DNA from: Kitasatospora sp. NBC_01266
Lineage (GTDB): Bacteria; Actinomycetota; Actinomycetes; Streptomycetales; Streptomycetaceae
Assembly: GCF_036242395.1 (NCBI RefSeq)
Contig: NZ_CP108458.1
Location: 1,612,001-1,676,000, forward strand
Length of the DNA stretch: 64,000 nt
Reading direction: 5' to 3'
Part shown: positions 25,451-34,276 of the stretch, one piece after another
Numbering within the stretch: position 1 is the first letter of the stretch
How the letters are laid out: each line of letters starts with the position of its first letter
The notes under the pieces: generated by a model
What the model was told of the DNA's origin: nothing
Seen by the model: only the letters and a program-made list of their open reading frames with translations
Database searches by the model: none
Position numbers and translations under genes: made by a program

Positions 25451-27523
25451 TTGCCCCAGCAGCATCCCTCCCCAACTCCGCAGCGCCCCCGGGGCCGCAC
25501 GGTGAGCACCGTCGCGGCGGCCGCCGCCGCGGCGCTGGTGGTGGCCGGCGTGGTGGCACCGGCCGCCGAGGCCGCCGACCAGGGGCGGACCGCCCTGCCG
25601 TCCGTCATCCCGAGCTGGCCGACCGACCCGCAGGCGCCCACCGACAACGGTGCCGCCCCGGGCAGTTGGAACCTGTCGTTCCGGGTCTACCTGGCCGGGC
25701 AGAACGCGGCGGGCCTGGCCCGGGCCGCCAAGGCCGTCTCCGACCCGGCCGGCCGGAGCTACGCGCACTACCTGACGCCCGCTCAGTTCGCCCAGCACTA
25801 CGGGCCCACCGCGGCCCAGACGGCGAAGGTCAGCGACTGGCTCGGCGGGCTCGGCATGCACGTCACGGGCAGCAACGCGCACTACCTGTCGGTCAACGGC
25901 ACCGTGGCCGAGGTGGAGCAGGCGTTCGCCACCTCGCTGCACAGCTACTCCCGCTGGCCGGGCGCCCTCGGGTACGCACCGGTGAGCGGGGTGTCGGTGC
26001 CGGCCGCGCTCGGGCACGACATCAGCACGGTGCTCGGCCTCGACAATCCGCTCGACTCCGCTCTGCCCGCCCCGTCCACGGCGGCGGCGGCGGGCAGCAC
26101 CGCCGCTGCCGCCAAGCCCGTCACCCGCGCCATCACCCGCCCCACCACCCGCGCCCAGGACACCGGTTCCGCCCCGGCCACCGGCGTCACCGACCCCAAC
26201 GCCGAGCCGTGCTCGCAGTGGTGGGGCCAGAACAGCTCCGCCATCCCCGCGTACAACGGGCAGACCACCGCCATCGACCAGGTCTGCGGCTACACCCCGC
26301 AACAGCTGCGCGCCGCCTACGGCGTGACCGACAGCCCGTACACCGGCAAGGGCCGCACGGTCGCCGTGGTGCTGAACGGCGCGCTGCCCACCATGGCGGC
26401 CGACGCCAACCGCTTCTTCGCCGCCCACAACGTGCCCGGCTTCGCCCCCGGCCAGTACAGCGAGAACTTCGGCCCGAACTTCGCCGCCACCTGCCGCGGG
26501 GAGTCCGACGCGCCCGAGGAGCCGCTGGACGTGGAGTCGATCCACATCGCCGCCCCGGACGCCAAGGTGGTCTACGTCGGCGCCGACTGCGACACCGGGG
26601 ACGGCGGCTCGCTGGCCTACCTCGACGCGCACACCCGGATCGTCGACCAGCACCTCGCGGACGTGGTGACCGACTCGTTCTCGACGGCCGAGAGCACCAA
26701 CACGCTGGCGAACATCGCGGCCTGGGACCAGATGTTCGAGCAGGGCGCCCTGGAGGGCATCGGCTTCGACTACGCCTCGGGCGACTACGGCGACGGCGCG
26801 ACCGGGGTCAACGCGGGCGAGCAGGCGGCGGTCATCTTCCCCGCCTCCGACCAGTGGGCGACCTCCGTCGGCGGCACCACGCTGGAGATCGGCAAGAACA
26901 ACGAGGTGCTCGACGAACTCGGCTGGGGCAACGACTCGGCGCAGATCAACCCGCAGGGCACCGGCTACCTGTCGCCGCCGCCCGGGCCGTTCATGATGGG
27001 CTCGACCGGCGGCCGCAGCGCCCTGATCAACGAGCCGTGGTACCAGAAGGGGGTCGTCCCCGACGCCCTGACGACCGCCGGCGGCACCGCCCCCGCCCAC
27101 CGCGAGCAGCCGGACATCTCCGCCGACGGCGACCGCGCCACCGGCTGGCTGGTCGGCTACACCACCCCGAACGGCGCCTACCACGAGGAGTTGGGCGCCG
27201 GCACCAGCGGCTCCTCGCCGTTGATCGCCGGCCTGGAGGCCGACGCGGCCCAGGCCAGTGGCCACGCCCTCGGCTTCGCGAACCCGCTGCTCTACGCCAT
27301 GCGCAACACGCCGGCCATCCGCGACATCGTCCCGGCCCCGGCCGGCCAGGCGCCGCTGGCGGTCACCTACATCCCCGACCCGTGGTCGACCCCGCCCTCC
27401 GTCGCCAGCTACCTGACCCTGTTCGACCAGGACGGTGCCCTGAAGGCCGCCCCGGGCTACGACGACGTCACCGGCGTCGGCTCGGCCACGGCCGACTTCG
27501 TGCGCTTGTTCGCCCGACGCTGA
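25451..27523 (+). CDS. Secreted sedolisin-type serine-carboxyl protease (S53, kumamolisin-like)
   Basis: An exported acid-type endopeptidase of about 690 residues. A signal sequence (STVAAAAAAALVVAGVVAP) precedes a Pro-kumamolisin activation domain at about 55-205 (RSYAHYLTPAQFAQHYGPT, LSVNGTVAEVEQAFATSL). The catalytic domain starts near 260. The Glu and Asp of the triad lie in EEPLDVESIH, the nucleophile in GTSGSSPLIAGL, and a C-terminal DDVTGVG forms the calcium site. TTG at 25451 is preferred because GGAG lies nine bases upstream; an ATG 15 bases earlier (25436) is in frame but has no ribosome site. A strong terminator follows. Confidence 0.92.
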   Translation: MPQQHPSPTPQRPRGRTVSTVAAAAAAALVVAGVVAPAAEAADQGRTALPSVIPSWPTDPQAPTDNGAAPGSWNLSFRVYLAGQNAAGLARAAKAVSDPAGRSYAHYLTPAQFAQHYGPTAAQTAKVSDWLGGLGMHVTGSNAHYLSVNGTVAEVEQAFATSLHSYSRWPGALGYAPVSGVSVPAALGHDISTVLGLDNPLDSALPAPSTAAAAGSTAAAAKPVTRAITRPTTRAQDTGSAPATGVTDPNAEPCSQWWGQNSSAIPAYNGQTTAIDQVCGYTPQQLRAAYGVTDSPYTGKGRTVAVVLNGALPTMAADANRFFAAHNVPGFAPGQYSENFGPNFAATCRGESDAPEEPLDVESIHIAAPDAKVVYVGADCDTGDGGSLAYLDAHTRIVDQHLADVVTDSFSTAESTNTLANIAAWDQMFEQGALEGIGFDYASGDYGDGATGVNAGEQAAVIFPASDQWATSVGGTTLEIGKNNEVLDELGWGNDSAQINPQGTGYLSPPPGPFMMGSTGGRSALINEPWYQKGVVPDALTTAGGTAPAHREQPDISADGDRATGWLVGYTTPNGAYHEELGAGTSGSSPLIAGLEADAAQASGHALGFANPLLYAMRNTPAIRDIVPAPAGQAPLAVTYIPDPWSTPPSVASYLTLFDQDGALKAAPGYDDVTGVGSATADFVRLFARR

Positions 27524-27549
27524 CAGCTCACCCCAACAGCTCGCCCTGA

Positions 27550-27589
27550 CAGCCCCGGTGGCCACCATGACGGACGGCCACCGGGGCTG
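27550..27589 (+). terminator. Terminator of the S53 protease gene
   Basis: CAGCCCCGGTGGCC (27550-27563) and GGCCACCGGGGCTG (27576-27589) are perfect complements around a 12-base loop, 27 bases downstream of the stop. Confidence 0.8.
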
Positions 27590-27757
27590 TGACGTGCGGC
27601 GTGCACACACCGAAACGACTGCCGCAACCACATGACTGATCGTCACCTGACTGGAAAACAGCCTGCCTTGACGATGAGAACGCCTATCCTTACCCCGCTA
27701 CGCAGGCGATCTTTTTCCCTCCCCCGCCGAAGCCGGGGGTATCCACGGAGGCATCAG

Positions 27758-28837
27758 ATGAAAGCGGCGTTACTCAAGGCATTCGGCTCCGATCTGTCCG
27801 TCGAGACCCTGCCCGACCCGGTCCCGGGCACCGGGGAGACAGTGGTCGACGTCGTGGCGACCGGCGTACTGCCTTACTCGAACGAGGTGTTCAGCGGCGA
27901 GCGGCAGTACCTGCTCGACCTGCCGGCGGTGCCGGGGACCGGGGCGGTCGGCCAGGTGCACGCCGTTGGGCCCGACGCCACCCGGCTGGCAGTCGGCGAC
28001 TGGGTCTACTGCGACCCCACCCTGCGCTCGCGTGACGGCGCGCCGACCCCCGACATCGCGCTGCACGGGCTGATCGCTCGCGGTGACGGTGGCCTGCGCC
28101 TGCAGCGGCACTACCGCCAAGGCGGTTTCGCCGAACGGATGTTGATCCCGACCGAGAACGCCGTGCCGCTCGGGCCCCTCGACCCGGCGGACGCCGGGCG
28201 GTGGTGTGCGCTCGGCGTGCTGCTGGTGCCGTACGGCGGCCTGCTGGCGGCGGAGCTGCGGGCGGGTGAGACGCTGCTGGTCAGCGGGGCGACCGGGCAC
28301 TTCGGCAGCGCTGCCGTCGCGGTCGCGCTGGCGATGGGGGCGGGGTGCGTGGTCGCGCCGGGCCGCAACGAACGGGTGCTGGCGGACCTGGTGCGCCGGT
28401 TCGGCCCGCGCGTTCGCACCGTGCGGATCACCGGCGACGAGGACACGGACCGCGCGCTGATGCGGCGGGCCGCGCCCGGCCCGATCGACTGCGTGATCGA
28501 TCTGCTGCCACCCGCCGCCGGGGCGGCCCCGGTGCGGACCGCCGCGATGACCGTGCGCGAGTTCGGCCGCGTCGTCCTGATGGGCGGGGTCGGCATGGCG
28601 GGGGACGACGACCTGCGGCTGCCGTACCCGTGGCTGATGCGCAACAGCATCACCGTGCGCGGGCAGTGGATGTACCCGCCCTCGGCCGGCGCGCGTCTGG
28701 TCGGGCTGGTCAGGTCCGGGCTGCTGGACCTGACCGAGTTCGACGTCACGGAGTTCGACCTGGACGATGTGAACGACGCCGTCGCGCACGCGGCGACCGC
28801 CGGCGGCCCGTTCGAGCAGACGGTGGTCCGCCCTTGA
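27758..28837 (+). CDS. MDR-family oxidoreductase (zinc-less alcohol dehydrogenase-like)
   Basis: A 359-residue medium-chain dehydrogenase/reductase. The N-terminal GroES-like part (MKAALLKAFGSDLSVETLPDP) leads to a Rossmann domain with SGATGHFGSAAVAVALAMGA at about 190-210. The canonical catalytic zinc ligands (Cys in the first loop, GHE) are absent: the loop reads GVLPYSNEVFSGE and PAVPGTGAVGQV. It is therefore closer to quinone-oxidoreductase or enoyl-reductase-like MDRs that use NAD(P)H without zinc. CACGGAGG precedes the ATG at 27758, and a small CCCCCG/CGGGGG hairpin lies just before that. The gene stands alone and its substrate is unknown. Confidence 0.85.
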   Translation: MKAALLKAFGSDLSVETLPDPVPGTGETVVDVVATGVLPYSNEVFSGERQYLLDLPAVPGTGAVGQVHAVGPDATRLAVGDWVYCDPTLRSRDGAPTPDIALHGLIARGDGGLRLQRHYRQGGFAERMLIPTENAVPLGPLDPADAGRWCALGVLLVPYGGLLAAELRAGETLLVSGATGHFGSAAVAVALAMGAGCVVAPGRNERVLADLVRRFGPRVRTVRITGDEDTDRALMRRAAPGPIDCVIDLLPPAAGAAPVRTAAMTVREFGRVVLMGGVGMAGDDDLRLPYPWLMRNSITVRGQWMYPPSAGARLVGLVRSGLLDLTEFDVTEFDLDDVNDAVAHAATAGGPFEQTVVRP

Positions 28838-29296
28838 GGTGGCGAGTCGGTGCGGTGGCCGGCGGAAAGGGCCGACGCGACAGGCGAGTTCGAGGATGCC
28901 CACAGCTCATAAACTGATGTGGATTTGAATGCTGGCTACATCAGCAGCTGTTGATTTGACTGTGGGGACATGCCAGGCTCACACGGGTCCGCTCCGCCCT
29001 CCCGGCGGGCGGCACCCTGCCATGTTCGGCCTCCCACTCTTCAAGGGGCATCGCCTGCGTTTTCGACTTCCGCTGGCCATCGCTGCCGCCGCGGCCGCCG
29101 CGCCCTCGCCACCGGGCCCGCTCAGGCCGCCACCCCCGAGCACGACCCCCACCCCCGTACCGGATCGCCCCCTAACCGGCCCCCGGCCTCGCCCCTGAAG
29201 AAGCGTCGGGGCACTGCGGGTCGGGCCAGCTGGGCGGCAGGATGCTCCGTGTTCACACCCCGGGTGCCCGACCGGGAGGCCGGAGAGGAGTCCGCC
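28838..29296. other. Intergenic region with an A/T-rich palindromic island
   Basis: No convincing gene. Around 28905-28965 the sequence becomes markedly A/T-rich for this genome and holds an inverted repeat CTGATGT-N17-ACATCAG (28914-28944) overlapping a near-palindrome ATCAGCAGCTGTTGAT (28940-28955). From 29020 an ATG-started frame begins MFGLPLFKGHRLRF with an Ala-rich stretch; in the next frame ALATGPAQAATPEHD looks like a signal-peptide cleavage site, so a frameshifted remnant of a small secreted peptide is possible but weak. Confidence 0.4.
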
Positions 29297-30280
29297 GTGC
29301 AACAGGTGGCGCTCGGCTCCGGCGCGCAGGCGCTGGTGCGGGCCGGGCTGGACTGCGCCGGACCGCCGGTCGGCGGGCAGGGCGACGGGCTGGGTAGCGG
29401 GTCGGGCGACGGCTCGAGCGGCGGGCAACTGGCGCTGCGGACCGGGGTCTTCGTGGTCGACCCGCCGTTCTTCGGCAACGGCGACGTGGGCCGGGCCGCG
29501 GTCTGCGGGGTGGTCAACGAGCTGGCGGCCACCGGGGCCGAGCCGCTGCGGGTCGCCCTGGGCGTGATCGTCGAGGCTGGGCTGCCGGTCAGGCTGCTCC
29601 GGCGGCTGGTCCGCTCGATCCGGGAGGCCGCCCGGGAGGCGGGTGTGGCGATCGCCGCGGTGGACACCGAGGTGGTCCGGGCCGGCGAGGCCGACCAGGT
29701 CTTCGTCACCGCCACCGCCTTCGGCCTCCACCGGCGCCCCGCACCGCGCCCCACCGCACTGCGGCCGGGCGACCGGATCGTGGTCACCGGCCCGCTCGGC
29801 GACCACGCGGCCCACCTGCTGACGCTGCGCGGCGCCCCCGGCCTGGAGCAGTACGTGGACAGCGACTGCGCCCCCCTGGGCGGGCTGCTGGCCACCGTGC
29901 TGCCGCGGCCGAGGTACGCCGCGGCGATCGGCGGCGGCGGGCTCGCGGCGGTGCTGGACTCCTGCGCGGCGGCCCGCGGCCTGACCCTGCGGATCACCCG
30001 GGCGGCGCTGCCGGTCCGCCACCAGACCCGGATCGCGCTCGGCCTGCAGGGCCTGGACCCGCTGCGCGCCGGGTGTGCGGGCAGCCTGTGCCTCTTCGTG
30101 CCGCCCGAGCACGTGACGGCCGTGCTGCGCCGGCTGCGGGCCCATCCGCAGGGCCGGCTGGCCGCCGACATCGGCGAGGTGACCGACCGTCCGCTGCCGG
30201 CGGTGGAGTTGCTCGGCGCCGACGGCGCGGTGCACCCGCTGGACCGCCCGCGGGCGCCGGGGCCGGTGCGGCTGCGGTAG
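29297..30280 (+). CDS. HypE-like / AIR-synthase-related protein
   Basis: A 327-residue protein of the PurM/HypE ATP-binding fold. Recognisable HypE stretches are FVVDPPFFGNGDVGRAAVCGV, VNELAATGAEPLRVALGVIVE, AAREAGVAIAAVDTEVV and the C-domain start LRPGDRIVVTGPLGDHAA. True HypE ends in a PRIC tail whose cysteine carries the carbamoyl/cyano group for hydrogenase maturation; this protein ends in APGPVRLR with no cysteine, and no other hyp gene is in view. The loop between residues 25 and 45 is Gly/Ser-rich where HypE has its ATP-contact segment. GTG at 29297 follows GAGAGGAG. It probably uses the fold for another purpose. Confidence 0.7.
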   Translation: MQQVALGSGAQALVRAGLDCAGPPVGGQGDGLGSGSGDGSSGGQLALRTGVFVVDPPFFGNGDVGRAAVCGVVNELAATGAEPLRVALGVIVEAGLPVRLLRRLVRSIREAAREAGVAIAAVDTEVVRAGEADQVFVTATAFGLHRRPAPRPTALRPGDRIVVTGPLGDHAAHLLTLRGAPGLEQYVDSDCAPLGGLLATVLPRPRYAAAIGGGGLAAVLDSCAAARGLTLRITRAALPVRHQTRIALGLQGLDPLRAGCAGSLCLFVPPEHVTAVLRRLRAHPQGRLAADIGEVTDRPLPAVELLGADGAVHPLDRPRAPGPVRLR

Positions 30281-30514
30281 GGGCGGGTCGGGTCGGGGTC
30301 GGGGCGGACTGGGGTCGGATCGGGGCAGTTCGGGGCCACCCCGTCCCTGACAGGGGTTCCCCGCGCCCGGCCGGGAGGTTCCGTTCGTATTCCGAGCGCC
30401 GCTCTGTCAAGCGGCACCAGTGGCACAAGTTGCCACGCAGCTAGTTGCCGCCGTCACCGGCTGGCCACCCGTCCACCGGCCCGCCCACCATGGAGCGGGA
30501 CAAGGAGATGCCAC
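30281..30514 (+). promoter_or_regulatory. G-rich tract and palindrome upstream of the afsA-like gene
   Basis: Runs of GGGG separated by TC, TCG or CGGACT fill 30280-30336 and could form G-quadruplexes. Further on, GTGGCACAAGTTGCCAC (30420-30436) is an inverted repeat GTGGCA-N5-TGCCAC flanked by an outer pair GCGGCA (30411) and TGCCGC (30446). This nested arrangement is a good operator candidate for the gene cluster boundary, but it does not match the classic butyrolactone-receptor ARE consensus. Confidence 0.4.
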
Positions 30515-31516
30515 ATGACAGTGCACAGTGAGACCACACCGGTCCGCCGGCCGCATGACGAGGGCGCCCGGCATCTGATCCACTGTCCCTCCTCGTGGGA
30601 GCACTACCTGTTGGACGCCCCGAGCCTGGGCGCCGAGCACTTCGTGCTGGTCGGCGACCTGCCGGTGCGCCACCCGCTGTTCAACGACGGGCCCGGGTAC
30701 TTCCACGACGCCCAGCTCGCCACCGAGGCGGTCACCGAGATCGGCGCCTTCGTGGGCCACCGCTACTTCGGCGTGCCCGAGGACCGCACCGGCCTGTTCC
30801 ACCGGTTCGCCCTGGAGCTCACCGAACTCACCGCCTGGCGCGCGCTGTCCGGCGGGTTCGGCGACGGCGCCGCGCGGATCGCCACCGAGATCACCGCGGT
30901 GCCGACCAACATCATGAACGAGGTGCCGCGCTGCCTGGAGCTGCGCCTGGAGATCCGGATCGACGACATCCTGTGCGGGCGCGGCTCGGCCGGGCTGATC
31001 TTCCTGATGCCCAAGCTCTACCGCAACCACCTGGCCACCAGCCGCCGGGTGTTCGGTGAGACGCCCGAGCTGGCCGACCGTCCGGACGGCCGCCCCTGCC
31101 CGGCCCGGCCCGTCGAGGTGGGCCGCACCCGGCCGGAGAACGTGGTGGTCAGCGAGCCCGTCGCGGATGCCCGGGGCCGGTTCTGCAACTGGCTGCTGAC
31201 CGAGGGCGTCAGCCCCGTGGTGCGTGGCCTGCAAGGGGAGTTGACGGGGCTGCACCTGCTGGAGGCGCTGCGCCAGTCGGCCGTGCTCGCGGCCGGACGG
31301 AGCGCCGGACTCGACCCGGCCCGCTGCACCCTGGCCGGCTCCGAGGTCGACTTCCGCGCGCAGGCCGCGCTCGACCTGCCGCTGCGCTGCGTCGCGGTGC
31401 CCGGCACCCGGACCCACGACGGACACGGGCGCCCGGCCGTGCCCGTCACCCTGACGGTGACCCAGCACCGGCGCGCCGTGGCCGAGGCGCGGCTCACCGT
31501 CGTGCAGGACCTCTGA
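30515..31516 (+). CDS. AfsA-type double-hotdog protein
   Basis: A 333-residue member of the A-factor-synthase family (AfsA/ScbA/BarX), which in known cases condenses a beta-ketoacyl-ACP with dihydroxyacetone phosphate to make gamma-butyrolactone signals. Two hotdog units are visible: residues 15-185 with FHDAQLATEAVTEIGAFVGHRYFGVP and 205-330 with DARGRFCNWLLTEG and GLHLLEALRQSAVLAAGR. The sequence diverges from autoregulator synthases (for example it has RTRPENVVVSEP where AfsA has DH.sDHvPGM), so it may instead be a pathway enzyme acting on acyl-ACP. It opens the cluster, 11 bp upstream of the SARP gene. GGAGATGCC precedes the ATG. Confidence 0.82.
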   Translation: MTVHSETTPVRRPHDEGARHLIHCPSSWEHYLLDAPSLGAEHFVLVGDLPVRHPLFNDGPGYFHDAQLATEAVTEIGAFVGHRYFGVPEDRTGLFHRFALELTELTAWRALSGGFGDGAARIATEITAVPTNIMNEVPRCLELRLEIRIDDILCGRGSAGLIFLMPKLYRNHLATSRRVFGETPELADRPDGRPCPARPVEVGRTRPENVVVSEPVADARGRFCNWLLTEGVSPVVRGLQGELTGLHLLEALRQSAVLAAGRSAGLDPARCTLAGSEVDFRAQAALDLPLRCVAVPGTRTHDGHGRPAVPVTLTVTQHRRAVAEARLTVVQDL

Positions 31517-31527
31517 GCGGCGAGCCG

Positions 31528-34182
31528 ATGCGGTTCCGGATCCTTGGCCCGCTGGAGCTGCTGGCCGGCCCTGGCGCCGAGCCGGTGGCCCCCAGCGCCA
31601 CGAAGCTGCGGGTGGTGCTCGGCACCCTGCTGGTGCGCGCCAACCAGGTCGTCTCGGCGGAGGACCTGATCGACGAACTCTGGCCCACCGCGCCGCCGCG
31701 CACGGCCACCACCACGCTCCAGGTGTACATTTCGCAGCTGCGCAAGCTGCTGCACAGCGTCGACCCGGTGGCCGGGCGCGGCCTGCTGGAGACCCGGGCG
31801 CCCGGGTACGCGCTGCGGGCCACGGCGCGGACCCTCGACGCGCTGCACTTCGAGGAGCTGCTGACGCAAGGTCAGTACGCTTCTGTGACTGGCGACTTCG
31901 AGGCGGCGGCGGAGCTGTGCGGGCAGGCCTCGGGGCTGTGGCGCGGCTCGCTGCTGGCCGACCTGCCGCCCGGCCTGCTGCTGGAACGGGCCGCGCGGCG
32001 GCTGTCCGAGCTGCGGGCCACCGCGCTGGACGAGCGGGTGCGCGCCGAGCTGCGACTGGGCCGGCACCGCGACCTGGTCGCCGAGTTGCAGTCACTGGTG
32101 GCCGAGCACCCGCTGCGCGAGGAGTTCCACGGCCACCTGATGACGGCCTACTACCGCTGCGGGCGGCAGGCCGAGGCGCTGCGCGTGTTCGCGCTGCTGC
32201 GGGCCTCGCTGGTGGCCGAGTTGGGCGTCGAGCCGGGCCCCGGACTGCGCGAGCTGCATCTGCGGATCCTGCGCGGCGACGCGGCCCTGCTGCGGGCCGA
32301 CGGCGGACGGGAGGCGGCCACCGGCACCAGCACCGGCACCGGCACCAGCACCAGCACCAGCACCAGCACCAGCACCGATACCGCCACCGGCGAGCTGCCA
32401 GTGCCCACCGGAGCGCCTGCCCGGTCGCGCCCGCTCGGCACCCGACTGCCGCCCGCCGACCCGCTCTTCACCGGACGGACCGCCGAACTCGCCGAGCTGG
32501 AACGGCTGCTGCGCCCCGAGAGCGGAAGCGGGGCCGCCGTGGCGGTGTGCGGGCAGGCCGGGGCCGGCAAGACCGCGCTGGCGATCGCGGCGGCGCACCG
32601 GCTCGCCGATGCCTTCCCGGACGGGCGGGTGCTGCTGGCGGCCGGTTCGACCCCGGCCGGCGCGGCGCAGGCGGCGGACCTGCCGGAGCGGCTGGCCGGG
32701 CAGCGGGTCCTGGTGCTGCTGGACGACGCGGTCGGCGCCGAGCAGGTCCGGGCGCTGCTGCCGGTCCCGCCGGGCTGCGCCGTGCTGGTCACCAGCCGCC
32801 GTCGGCTCACCGGGCTGCCGGGCCTGCGCAGCCTGACCCTGGGCGGCTTCACCCCGGGCGAGTCGCAGCAACTGCTCACCGGGGCGGGCGAACCCGCCGG
32901 GACCGCCCGGTCCACCGACCCCGGCGAGCCGGCCGAGCCCGCCGAACTCGCCGAACTCGCCGAGCTGTGCGGACACCTCCCGCTGGCCGTGCGGATCGTG
33001 GCCGATCTGCTGGCCGACCGGCCGCACTGGAGCCCGGACTGGCTGGCCCGGCAGCTGCGCGCCGAGTCGGAGCGGCTCGACTGGCTGCGGATCGGCGAGC
33101 TCGACGTACGGGAGCGATTGCTGACGGCCCATCAGCTCGTCGGCGCGGCCGAGCGCCGGGCCCTGGGTCTGCTCGGCCTGCTGCCGCCCGGCGGCTTCGA
33201 CCTGCCCGTCGCCGTCGCGCTGCTCGACTCCGACCGTCCGGCGGCGCTGCGGACGCTGGAGGAACTGGTGGGCGCCGGCCTGCTGGAGGCGTACCGGACG
33301 CCGTCCGGGGTGGCCTACCGGCTGCCCGAGCTGCCTCGGCTGCTCGCCGCCGAGCAGGTGGCCGCGCAGCTGACGCCCGGTGAGCTGCGGTCCGCCACCG
33401 AGCGGATGTGCCTGGCCTTCGCCTCGGCCGCCGAGGCCGGGGCGGGGTCCGGGGCGGGGCTGGGAACGGGGTCCGAGGCGGAGTCCGGGGCGCGGCGGGC
33501 GACGCTGGTGCGGGTCGCCAGGACGGCGCACGAGCACGGGCTGTGGGAGCTGACCGTCCGGCTCGCCGAGGCGCTCACGCCCCGGCTGGAGCGGGAGGCC
33601 GCCTGGACGGACTGGTCCCAGACCCACACCCTGGCCCTGGACGCCGCCGAACGCTGCGCCGACCTGGCCGCCCAGGCCCGGCTGCTGCGCTCGCTGGGCG
33701 ACCTGGCCTGGCAGCGCCGCCAGGCCGCGCGGGCCCGCGAGTGCTACCAGCGGGCCGGCACGGCCGCGCGGGCCGTGGGCGACCAGGAGGAGTACGCGCT
33801 GGCGCTCGTCGGGCTGGCCCAACTCCACCTGGACGAGGGCACCCTGGCCGAAGCCGGGGAACTGCTCGAACCCGCGCTGGCCGCGCTCGGCGGTCCGGCC
33901 CACGGCCGGGGCCGCTACGAGGCGAACCGGGCGCTGGCGCTGCTCGCGCTGGCCCGCGACGCACCGGCCGCGGCCGCCGGCTACTTCTCCGAGTGCCTGG
34001 AACTCGCGGGCACCCTGCGGGACCGGCGGCTGGAGGCGTACGCCCGCCGCTCGCTGCGGGCACTGGCCAGCGGCACGGACCCACCGGGCATCGAACTGCG
34101 CCCGGGAGTCTGGCGGTTGGCGCCGCACTCGGTCATCCGAGCGGACCCGCGCGGCCGTCCGGTGCCGGTCGGCCACCGCTGA
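31528..34182 (+). CDS. Giant SARP-family transcriptional activator (AfsR-like)
   Basis: An 884-residue regulator. Residues 1-95 are the winged-helix DNA-binding domain (LGPLELLAGPG, VYISQLRKLL), 100-245 the bacterial transcriptional activation domain ending VEPGPGLRELHLRIL, about 310-580 an NB-ARC ATPase with P-loop GQAGAGKTAL near 343, and 690-850 TPR-like helices. SARPs bind direct heptamer repeats 11 bp apart; such repeats occur at 59572-59615. A slippage-prone ACCAGC hexanucleotide run at 32320-32380 encodes a Thr/Ser/Gly linker after the BTAD. It probably forms an operon with the afsA-like gene. Confidence 0.93.
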   Translation: MRFRILGPLELLAGPGAEPVAPSATKLRVVLGTLLVRANQVVSAEDLIDELWPTAPPRTATTTLQVYISQLRKLLHSVDPVAGRGLLETRAPGYALRATARTLDALHFEELLTQGQYASVTGDFEAAAELCGQASGLWRGSLLADLPPGLLLERAARRLSELRATALDERVRAELRLGRHRDLVAELQSLVAEHPLREEFHGHLMTAYYRCGRQAEALRVFALLRASLVAELGVEPGPGLRELHLRILRGDAALLRADGGREAATGTSTGTGTSTSTSTSTSTDTATGELPVPTGAPARSRPLGTRLPPADPLFTGRTAELAELERLLRPESGSGAAVAVCGQAGAGKTALAIAAAHRLADAFPDGRVLLAAGSTPAGAAQAADLPERLAGQRVLVLLDDAVGAEQVRALLPVPPGCAVLVTSRRRLTGLPGLRSLTLGGFTPGESQQLLTGAGEPAGTARSTDPGEPAEPAELAELAELCGHLPLAVRIVADLLADRPHWSPDWLARQLRAESERLDWLRIGELDVRERLLTAHQLVGAAERRALGLLGLLPPGGFDLPVAVALLDSDRPAALRTLEELVGAGLLEAYRTPSGVAYRLPELPRLLAAEQVAAQLTPGELRSATERMCLAFASAAEAGAGSGAGLGTGSEAESGARRATLVRVARTAHEHGLWELTVRLAEALTPRLEREAAWTDWSQTHTLALDAAERCADLAAQARLLRSLGDLAWQRRQAARARECYQRAGTAARAVGDQEEYALALVGLAQLHLDEGTLAEAGELLEPALAALGGPAHGRGRYEANRALALLALARDAPAAAAGYFSECLELAGTLRDRRLEAYARRSLRALASGTDPPGIELRPGVWRLAPHSVIRADPRGRPVPVGHR

Positions 34183-34276
34183 CCCGTCGGCGCCGGACGA
34201 ACGGCGGGCCGGCCCAGCACACCCGGGGCCGCGCGGCCCGAGGATCGGAAAGACCATCGACAGACAGGGGGACCGG

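Noticed and set aside
27667-27700. TTGACG near 27668 as -35 of a strong promoter for the MDR gene
   Set aside because: At the proper spacing the -10 would be TACCCC-like, which is too poor to support.
29020-29200. Small secreted peptide gene split by a frameshift upstream of the HypE-like gene
   Set aside because: A plausible start and a plausible cleavage site occur in different frames, but the second frame has no stop before the next gene and composition alone can produce both.
30281-30514. Classic ARE site for a gamma-butyrolactone receptor
   Set aside because: The palindrome present does not fit the ACATACCGG-type consensus, so it is reported only as a generic operator candidate.
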